Below are positions 51,146-59,568 of a DNA stretch of 64,000 nt, piece by piece. The number at the start of each line of letters is the position of its first letter. The first letter of the stretch is position 1. Below the pieces are notes generated by a model. The model did no database searches and was not told the origin of the DNA. It was given only the letters and a program-made list of their open reading frames with translations. The translations under genes and the position numbers were made by a program. The DNA comes from Chionoecetes opilio (lineage: Eukaryota; Arthropoda; Malacostraca; Decapoda; Majidae), in contig JACEEZ010020338.1 of assembly GCA_016584305.1 (NCBI GenBank), forward strand, positions 107,501 to 171,500, in the 5' to 3' direction.

Positions 51146-51625
51146 GTGCAAGAGGCCAAGGAACAAAACGAACAGAGAACAGAAGAGGAGAAGGCAAAGT
51201 TCTACTGGCGAGTGATGGACATGAGTATCAAGAAATGGTATCGGCGGAGGGAAGGAGTGAGAGGAATAGTTTGGCAAACTGCGGAAAGTCTTAAAAAAGT
51301 ATATGCCAATGTTGACAGGTTGAGATCAGCAAGTTTAGAGATAAGTGACTTCATGAGGAACGAGAAACCAGATGTGTTGTGCTTGGTGGAGACGAAATTG
51401 AGTAAGGAGGTAGAAGCACAATTGGGAGATGGTAATTATAACCTGTGGAGAAGAGACCGAGACAATAAAGTAGGAGTTATGATTGCAGTCAAAAAGGAAT
51501 TGAAAGTATCTAAAGTGGAGATGGGAGAAGGAAAAGCAGAATTGATTCAAATAAGCTTAGAAACTAGTAAAGGAGGAAAAAGAGATATTGCCATTGCATA
51601 CGTTCCACCAAAAACTAGAGCATGG
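51146..51625 (+). pseudogene. LINE family A endonuclease N-terminal half
   Basis: Open frame with the strand motifs EKPDVLCLVETKLSKEVEAQ, WRRDRDNKVGVMIAVKKELK and RDIAIAYVPPKTRAW. Homologous to 9980-10396 of copy 1. The downstream half, with the catalytic His block, resumes at about 52215. Confidence 0.85.
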
Positions 51626-51730
51626 AGATTGATTGATTTAATGCCAAAAAAGGGGAAATGTGCCAGACATCAGAGGTCATATGGCACTATGGTAAAGCAT
51701 AAAAAAGGGTCGGGGTTATAGAAGGTAATG

Positions 51731-52079
51731 GGGAGGCGGTAGCGGAGTGGTTAGCGTCTCCGGCTGGCGTTCTCGGTAACCCGAGTTCGATCCCCGAAGA
51801 AAACTAAAACCTTTCTGCACCGTCGAGTGGCCTAAGAACACCCACATGCCCTGCCAATCAACTCTACCTTCGATTGCGAGTGCATTGGAGGACACAGGGG
51901 GGTGGCATGAGCCTCTAATCACAGGCGTCACTATAAGAATCCGGCCTGCGCCACCACGGGCGAGGACCAACCATCAGAGCCCTCAAGTGAACCTCCAGAG
52001 CCTACCATCCCAGCCCTGGGTCACCACTGCCTACAGGCGCTATAGGCACAGATGTGAAAAAAAAAGAAAAAAAAAAAGA
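51731..52079 (+). mobile_element. tRNA-derived SINE, full length
   Basis: Head GGCGGTAGCGGAGTGGTTAG with box A (AGCGGAGTGGTTAGCGTC) and box B GAGTTCGATCCC at about 51784, body shared with 41055-41318, and an A-rich tail (52060-52078). It sits inside the endonuclease of LINE A copy 7. Confidence 0.9.
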
Positions 52080-53625
52080 GTGAAACGGTGAGAGATGGGA
52101 AAAGGAACGGATTGTTACAGCAGGATAGTTAGATTACCAGTAAATGAAGGATGTGTATTTGTTGGAGGAAGGAGATTAAATTACTCAGGGAGAAGTGGAG
52201 AAGTAGATCATGGAGAGGTGATGAATATCAAGAAATGTTGAACGACACAACCGGACAACTGGGGAAACTAATGGAGAAAAGTGCTAACTTGAATTTGATG
52301 GGTGACTTTTAACTGTAAGGAGGAGGATTGCTCTGCAGAAGGAAGTCATGACTCATGGGGTAACAAGCTACTTTTCTTAGGAATGAATAATGTGATGACC
52401 CAATGGGTTGACCAAGAGACAAGATTCCAAGGAGAGGACACACCCACCCGTAAGACTGGATCTGCTGTTCACAAAGGAGACTGCCATTATTAATAACTTG
52501 GAATACTTGTGTCCATTTGGAAAGAGTGACCATGTGGTACTAGAGTTTGAAATAACAGAGGATATTGTGGAAGCAAAGGATGAGAGATATAGCAAGGGAA
52601 GATACAATTACGTATATAAAAGCCAACTTTGAGGGATTACAGAAGTTATTTACTGAATGTAATTGGAGGCCTTTCAACGAGGCCAAAAATATGGAAGAAA
52701 AGTGGGACTTTCTTGGAAATGTATAATATTGCTGTTGATAAGAATGTTCCAAGGATAACAGGGAAGGGAAACGCCAAGAACGACTGTTTTAATAGAAGAT
52801 GTGAAGTGTAATGTGTAAGAATCCGCAGAGACGAAGAGAGGAATTATGAAAGAGGCATAATAGAAAAATACAAGAACGAACCAAAATAGTTTTATAGGTT
52901 TAGCAATGGGAATTTAAAGCAAAAAGACGGGATCAATAAGCTAAAAGTGAAAGGGACAGTCTGCGAAGAACCAGTAGCACACGTCAAAGTCAAGAACGAA
53001 TGTTTCCAAAAAGTTTTCAATGAAGAAAAGGAATTCCTGGAAGGAGAGGGTAGAAGAAATAACACAGTAGTAAGTGATATAGAAGTGGGAAAGCAGGAAA
53101 TTATTGGAAGCCCAAGATGTAAATAAAGCTCCAGGTCCAGATGGAGTTTCAAACTGGATTTTGAAGGAATGTAGGGAGCAACTGGTGGATAAAGTACACA
53201 GTCTAGTAACATGTTCCCTAGATGAGGGTAAAGTACCCCAAGCATGGAAAGGAGCATCAATTGTCCCCATATATAAAGGGGGAAGCAAGGAGGAACTGCT
53301 GAATTACAGACCGGTCTCCTTGACTAGTGTAATAGGAAAGCATTGTGAGAAGATAGTAAGGGACTAAGTATCTTGAGAAAATGAGTATCATATCAGACAG
53401 ACAATTTGGATTCAGAGCTGGGAGTTCCTGTACAGCAAACCTGCAAAGCTTCTACTCAAGGGTGATGACATAGTACAAGAAAGAGATGGATGGGTGGATT
53501 GTGCTTACTTGGATCTGAAATCATTTAACAAGGTACCCCACCCTTTCCCAACCCAGGGGTCGCCAAGCCCTCAAAATATCAAACATGTCAAATTCCCGAT
53601 TCAGAGATGTTTTCAGCAAACAGTA

Positions 53626-53689
53626 CAGTATACTCTCGCTGTATTGGATTATAATTGGTGCAAAACCTAGTCCGAAAAAAAATACAAGA
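53626..53689. mobile_element. Left end of a TA element cut by the LTR insertion
   Basis: TA then CAGTATACTCTCGCTGTATT is a pogo/Tigger-like left end; after 64 bases the BEL/Pao LTR begins. The partner end would lie beyond the window. Confidence 0.45.
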
Positions 53690-54250
53690 TGTGGAAATTT
53701 ATGTCACATACATATTTAATTTGAGGTCTTACCTATACAAAACCCATCGTCTATCTCATCCCGACACAATACCCCAACTAGTCAACTAACTAGGATACTT
53801 ATCGGTGGATAGTAGGGTTAGAATTGGCTGTAGGTTTTGATTAATACTGCAATGTCTTGTTATCCGAAGTGGTCGCCGTGATCGAGGCCGCCCGTGAAGG
53901 GCGAAGGTGGAGTTATTGTTATGGGCGTCAAGGAGGTTTTCACACCAAGTTATCCACGACGCGGCGAATATAATCAGTGTCGTATTTAACACGTCCTTTG
54001 ATTTAACACTTATATGTACAAAATGAATGTACACACAAACCTCGATTTCCCGGACCTCGATTTCCCAGATATCGGATTTGCCGGACAAAATCCGAGGTCC
54101 GGGAATATGTCAGAGTCCTGGACAATTTTTTTTTTTTTTTTCTTTTTCTTTTTTTTCCCACGTTGAAATGCCTGGTCCTGTTCGTAAATTGACAAAGTTG
54201 TCCGGCGGTCCGAGCGTCTCCTGTCACCCCTGGTCAGTGTCCGCGCTTCC

Positions 54251-54890
54251 CGCCAGGTGGCAGCATGCTCAGCGGTCGTATTGTTTACATTTGGGCACAC
54301 GACACTCACGGTTCACCTGCACTGCCTCCGTCAGTCCCCTGAATCCCACTGCCCCTGGTGCAGGAACATCTCTGAGACTATTGAACACTTTCTGCTGCCT
54401 CCCGCCAGGTGGCAGCATGCTCAGCGGTCGTGTTGTTTACATTTGGGCACACGACACCCACGGTTCACCTGCACACCCTCTGTTAGTCCCCTGACCCCCA
54501 CTGCCCCTGATGCAGGAACGTCTCTTGAGACTATTGAACACTTTTTGCTGCCTCCCGCCAGGTGGCAGCATGCTCAGTGGTCGTATTGTTTACATTTGGG
54601 CACACGACACTCACGGTTCACCTGCACACCCTCCGTTAGTCCCCTGACCCCCACTGCCCCTGGTGCAGGAACGTCTCTTGAGACTATTGAACACTTTCTG
54701 CTGCCTCCCGCCAGGTGGCAGCATGCTCAGCGGTCGTATTGTTTACATTTGGGCACACAAAACTCACGGTTCACTTGCACTGCCTCAGTTAGTCCCCTGA
54801 CCCCCAATGTTCCTGGTGCAGGTACGTCTCTTGAGACTATTGAACACTTTCTGCTGCCTCCCGCCAGGTGGCAGCATGCTCAGCGGACGT
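54251..54890 (+). repeat. 153-base minisatellite, four units plus a partial fifth
   Basis: Units start CGCCAGGTGGCAGCATGCTC at 54251, 54403, 54556, 54709 and 54862. The length is a multiple of three, so one frame stays open. It reads HCPWCRNISETIEHFLL in unit 1 and drifted versions in later units, resembling the zinc-finger block after RT in LINE proteins. An amplified LINE fragment is likely; not a gene. Confidence 0.93.
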
Positions 54891-54990
54891 AAAAGTCCGC
54901 GGCGGGGTAGTTGATATTGGTGGTTGCCGGACAGTAAATACTAGAGTAGGATAAACGTCCGGGGGTGGGTAATGTGGGTTTTTTTACATT

Positions 54991-55080
54991 TTATTCTCCT
55001 ACTGTCTTCTTTATAGGGACTGGCAACTAAGCGGACTTTGTGTTACCCATTTTTGTTGTGCCCTTGGCCAGTTCTTTGTG
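54991..55080 (+). repeat. Retroposon 3'-end module, copy 2
   Basis: Same module as 40023-40120, followed by GGGGGAAAAAAAAAAA. Confidence 0.9.
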
Positions 55081-55558
55081 ACTGGGGGAAAAAAAAAAAA
55101 TGGCATCGGACTGTTGCGTTTCCCGGACTTTTGCGGTTCCCGGACCAGTGCTCCCCCCTATTAGTCCGGAAAATCGAGGTTTGCGTGTATGTACAAATCT
55201 CTTCATTATAATCAGAGAAGAGATGTTAATCCCGTGAGGGCTGGAATGAAACTTATATATACCAGCACGTATACATTTAATAAGAGATGTTAACTCGATA
55301 GAGGCTGGAAGTGTACTAAAATCTGATCCAGCGGCGGCGACCGGCTGCACAAATCCCACCTACGTACTTGTCAAATCGTCAGTGGCGAGAATCTAATGGG
55401 CGGCAGCCAATGTCCGCGCTTCAAACCAAGGTGCTAATTATTTAAGGTGCAAATGGTTAATACCGCTGGGAAAGTTAATTTATAATAGCCCAGTAATTAC
55501 CATTTACTTAAATTACCTTAAATAATACCCATTACCATTATAATTATATATATATATA

Positions 55559-55880
55559 CAGGAGAACCTCGTTTAACCGGCATTTAAAACAACGGCAGCC
55601 TCAAAACAACGGCACTAATCGACCAGGCTTTTTTTTTTTTTTTTTTTTTTTTTTTTTCCCACTGATAAACTCTGGAACTCTCTTCCTGTTTCTGTTTTTC
55701 CACTTTCCTATGACTTACATATTTTCAAAAGAAGAGTAACAAGACACCTCCCGAACTAAATTGGCTCACCCCACTTTTTAATTTTATTCTCTTACTGTCT
55801 TCTTTATAGGGACTGGCAACTAAGCGGCCTTTGTGTTACCCATTTTTGTTGTGCCCTTGGCCAGTTCCTTGTGATGGGGG

Positions 55881-55920
<40 letters not shown>

Positions 55921-56024
55921 GATTTTTGGGGATTCCATAAGAGTAACTCTCAAAACAACGGCAAAATGAGTTATCCGGCATGCGCTCCCCCCCCCGCGGG
56001 TGCCGGATAAACGAGGTTCTCCTG
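55559..56024. mobile_element. TA-flanked pogo/Tigger-like element 7
   Basis: Perfect TIRs CAGGAGAACCTCGTTTA, TA at 55557-55558 and 56025-56026. Interior: poly-T (55629-55658), a LINE ORF end (WNSLPVSVFPLSYDL, 55668-55740), the shared 3' module and a 37-base poly-A. Confidence 0.95.
55660..55917 (+). repeat. LINE 3' end with poly-A tail (module copy 3)
   Basis: Reads WNSLPVSVFPLSYDL and IFKRRVTRHLPN, the usual last block of a LINE RT protein, runs into the shared module 55783-55873 and ends in poly-A (55881-55917). This identifies the module as the 3' end of a retroposon. Confidence 0.7.
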
Positions 56025-56179
56025 TACATCCCTACGCACCCCCTATGATGAGCAGGCAATACGTCCCTCACAAGGGGGGGGGGGGGGGGGGGAAACAAAC
56101 CACCTCTGCCAAATATTGAGAGGGTGGTTGGTGGATAATTTCCACAACTGGAGACCGGCGAAAACTGAAGTTCCGCTTC

Positions 56180-56300
56180 ATGTGACATCACCCCAGGCCA
56201 CATAGCGCCAGAACATTTTAATAGAGGTTTCGGCACTTTGGTCTTTGACTATTCTGAAATTTATAGCCCTGATAGAGGTACAAGTGAATATGCTGACATA
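56180..56300 (-). pseudogene. BEL/Pao integrase core, downstream piece
   Basis: Reads YVSIFTCTSIRAINF and KDQSAETSIKMFWRYVA, the core strand block of Pao integrases that follows the first catalytic Asp. Continues the reading of 58044-58544 across element 8; the rest of the core is missing. Confidence 0.8.
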
Positions 56301-56302
56301 TA

Positions 56303-58042
56303 CAGGGAGGTCCCGAAGATACGAGCAGTTAGGTTCCACCTGGCATACTCGTAAAGTGAAATCTCGTATAACGAAACACATAACTAATGGTAAAATATAG
56401 GTTTGGTTCCAGGACCCCATCAATTAAAAAAAAAAAAAAAAAGAAAAAAAAAAAAAAAGACATGTTTTTCAAGCTAAAATAAACTATAGCAAACACAACA
56501 AACTCTCAAATATAGGGCTCGATATACCACACCACCGCACCACCACACCACCACATAAAACACAGTGAATTAAGAGTGTGACAGCACAGTAGGACAGAGC
56601 ACAAATAAATCACAATAAGCACATCAAGTAAACCAGCAAATCACTAAAATTGACTCCCAAGGCACAATACATACAAGCAACAAAGACGTTGTATGTACTC
56701 TTGGGGACGCCGCGTGATACACTAGACTCGAGAGGGTACGGTAGGTAAGGGACAAGGGAGGGGTGCGCAGACCTCTTCCACTGCCCACAAACTCGTCTCT
56801 GCGCATCTGAATCATTGTACTTCGTCCAGCTGGGGGGAAGCCACGAAGCACTTTATCACCTTTTTTTGGTAGGAAGTCCAACGTCGGTCATAACAGGATC
56901 CCACAGTGCGGAAAAGTTGTAGGTTTGGTCGTAAACGTGCACACTGGCCAACGACTGCTCGAGACTGGTATTAGCAGAGGTAGGGAGTCTCCAGGCTTGC
57001 TTATTATTGCTTGGTATGCTATGCAACATCATTTCTCTAGGTGAATGTAGACATATGATTGCATTTGGATGGATATTAGTCATATATATGAGTAAAGAGA
57101 TGAAATACAAGCAAGGGTCTCATCCACGTCTGGCAGCGCAGCCTTCGGCAGCAGCAGCAGCAGCAGCAGCATGAAGCCCGTGAGGTGGATATCAACACCA
57201 AGGGAGATAGATGTCTTTGGTGATATTTAGTAGGGGTGCGAGAACCCTTTGAGGAATCCTATGATCCCTGGTGATATCCTATGGTGCTATCACAAGCGTG
57301 GGAGCTGACCTGACTTTTTCAGAAGGCACAGGTGAGCGGATGACGGCGGGTTTTGACTCAAAACTTTTGAGAGGCGGCGGGCGCCACCTCTGCCACAGTA
57401 GGTTTGGGCAGGCTTAAACGTCTTATTACTCGTTATTATACAACTTAGTGATTATGGTGAGATGTTATATACACGTGTCATTATCTAAATCAATGTAGCA
57501 CCGTGTGTCACCATAAATAAGGGTGATTTAAAGATGTTATGATAAGACTGGCGGGGCAGGGAGTGACGGAGAAATTCTTGCCGCGGGGCCGCCCCATAAC
57601 AAATATTCACTATTTTAACCCACATACACACCTTCTACCACCAAAAACACTAGCAAACAGGGCTCCTACTTATATATTTTACTATCTGATACATTAAAAC
57701 TCCTTAAAACGCAAGCATTCCAAATAAAACGATAATTAGTTTTAGATGACGGGGACAGAAGGCGGAGAGAGGCAGTCTGGCATGCCATTCTTGCCCGGAA
57801 ATATGTCTCGCTGGCTTATCGTACAACCTTAGGTAAAATGATATAGTCAGTAAATGACTTTTATAGTTTTAGTAAATAACTTGTAATTTACTTTAGTAAA
57901 TAACTTGGTCATTTTACTCACCCCAGTTTAAATGTCGTAGCATTGGATTTTCGATCTCGTATATTGAAAATAGACCCTAATTTACACATCTCGTATCATC
58001 GGATTCTCGTATATCGAATGCTCGTCTAACGGGACCTCCCTG
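56303..58042. mobile_element. TA-flanked pogo/Tigger-like element 8 (1.74 kb)
   Basis: 13-base perfect ends CAGGGAGGTCCCG, then similar GACGAGCA/GATACGAGCA; TA at 56301-56302 and 58043-58044. No transposase recognised. Includes A-rich (56425-56460) and (CAG)n (57150-57173) tracts. Integrase coding resumes on either side. Confidence 0.92.
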
Positions 58043-58043
58043 T

Positions 58044-58600
58044 ACTTGATCGGGGGGAAGAGTTATCTCCTGATGTTATAATATCCCCAGTATATCCTTC
58101 ACCATTGACCTCAATTGGTTTTAGGATCTCTCCATCAGCGAGAAGTTCAGAGGGACCTAGATAGGAGACTAGTCTACCTTCAGATCTATTAAATTTAATG
58201 AAAGATTTGAGGTAATATTTGACTGCCGGTCTACCATGATGTATCCAAAATTGACACCTGATATTGGCTAATATTGTAGCCATTCCGCCATGTAATGAGT
58301 TCCTATGATATTCTTCCACCAACAGTTTAGTAAGATGATGGCGTTTGGGAATTAGTATGGGATGGCAGGTGGTATTTGGAAGATCAGCTTTCAAATTTCG
58401 TCCTCGACACCTAATTATGCCCTCATGATCTAGGTACAGACTTAATAATTTGGTCAATTTGTTCCTATGGGGGCTGGCTGAGACCAAGAGCTGATATTCC
58501 TCAGGAAATACCTGCTTTTGTATTGTTCTGATCCAAAACTTCAAAGGATCAGAGCTATCCCTTTTAATGGATTGGAAGACTAAATCAGTAGTCTTAATTA
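58044..58600 (-). pseudogene. BEL/Pao integrase N-terminal (H2C2) and start of core
   Basis: Minus strand: HPILIPKRHHLTKLLVEEYH and LHGGMATILANIRCQFWI give the paired His of the zinc-binding domain; the CxxC cysteines expected next are replaced (FIKFN), so the finger is broken. Followed by GEGYTGDI at the core start, then element 8. Confidence 0.85.
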
Positions 58601-59010
58601 GATTTGCTCAATAAGGAAAACCTTTCTATGTCTATCACAGGATCTGGGATTAATTCAGGTTCTCTTATTATATCTACAGATATGTCTGGCTGAGTAGAAA
58701 CCTGTTTAGGATTATTATTACACTTTTTCAACCAGGTAGGGCCTTTAAACCATAATCCTGTGTTCACTTTGAGGTAATTATTTCCTCGCGACACATTATT
58801 ATTAGGATTTTCATTATTGGCGATATATTGATTATGAACTGGAATATCACTTTCCTCTACTACCTCACTAATTGGTGTGGGCAAGAAAGTGGTTCCAATT
58901 TTGGTAATTAGTAGGGGCTGTGCATGACTAGGAATACTCTTCTCTTGTTCGGCATGGTGAGTATGTGGGATGGGTCCCATTATTACCTTACCACCAGCAA
59001 TGGTGAACAT
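58594..59010 (-). pseudogene. BEL/Pao protease-RT linker fused to end of RNase H
   Basis: Open frame beginning FTIAGGKVIMGPIP (linker after the protease) and, after about 75 residues, NENPNNNVSRG and NTGLWFKGPTWLKK (the block after RNase H). RT and nearly all of RNase H are missing between them, so this is an internal deletion product. Confidence 0.75.
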
Positions 59011-59019
59011 TATGTTATG

Positions 59020-59530
59020 TTAGACGTTATGTATTTTGATGACCTTTCTTAGGTAACGCCCAAAAGCGCCTATTATATTTAATTGGAAGGGACCATCAAC
59101 GTCTTCGAAGGTATTACTAACTAGTTTAACACCATTATCCCTCAGCATTTCAACTGTGTCTTTTAGTCCATTAACAGTTAAACTAATACCAATATTATTA
59201 ACTGCTACAGCAGCTACCCTACATTTATATCTTCCTAATTGGACTAAGGGTTGAACTATGTCAAAGGTTTGAGCCTCTGTATTGGCGAGAAAACCTGATA
59301 TGGCTAAATTCACTTTATTAATTATGGGTAGTTTTAACAATTCAACTATCTCCCTACTTATGAAGGATCTTTGTGTTCCACTGTCAAACATTGTCTTTAC
59401 TATGACTGCATTACCATTGTGGCTCACTTTCAATTCGGCAGTAGGAACAGCTGCTGAACTATTCTTATTAATGACTGCCATTTTAACTACTGTAGGGTCC
59501 GAGTTAATATCACTGTTAGGACAAAGTGCG
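59020..59530 (-). pseudogene. BEL/Pao third CCHC knuckle and aspartic protease
   Basis: Reads CRKCKQSIHNIALC (C-x2-C-x4-H-x4-C), then protease from VIVKTMFDSGTQRSFISREI, with DSG as the catalytic triad (DTG/DSG in retropepsins). Ends by frameshift after RYLRKVIKIHNV. Confidence 0.85.
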
Positions 59531-59568
59531 ATGTTATGTATAGATTGTTTACATTTCCTACAAGATCA

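Larger units (their letters stand above)
50638..53555 (+). mobile_element. LINE family A copy 7 (5' part, sense)
   Basis: Begins right after (CA)n. Carries an ORF1-like end, endonuclease (51300-52620: RSASLEISDFMRNEKPDVLC, IAIAYVPPKTRAW, NLMGDFN, FGKSDHVVLEFE) interrupted by a composite insertion with a SINE, then RT (53100-53550: NKAPGPDGVSNWILKECREQ, LLNYRPVSLTSVIGKHCEKI, YLDLKSFNKVPH). Cut off inside RT near 53555. Stops and frameshifts present. Confidence 0.9.
54032..55191. mobile_element. TA-flanked element 6 with a 153-base minisatellite
   Basis: Ends CACACAAACCTCGATTTCCC and, inverted, CATACACGCAAACCTCGATT; TA at 54030-54031 and 55192-55193. The other LTR (around 63680-63690) lacks it, giving a direct empty site. 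Contains poly-T at 54125-54158, the minisatellite and a retroposon 3' module with A tail. Confidence 0.92.
53690..56170 (-). repeat. BEL/Pao 3' LTR with two nested insertions
   Basis: Starts TGTGGAAATTTATGTCACAT as does 63342. Segments 53690-54031 and 55192-55502 match 63342-64000 with a few per cent difference. Inner boundary uncertain because the other LTR leaves the window. Confidence 0.85.

Noticed and set aside
54251..54890. CRISPR-like array
   Set aside because: Repeats are contiguous 153-base units without unique spacers, in a eukaryotic transposon.
54257..54892. 211-codon open frame as a novel repeat protein
   Set aside because: Open only because the minisatellite unit is 153 bases; it lies inside a TA element and later units drift.
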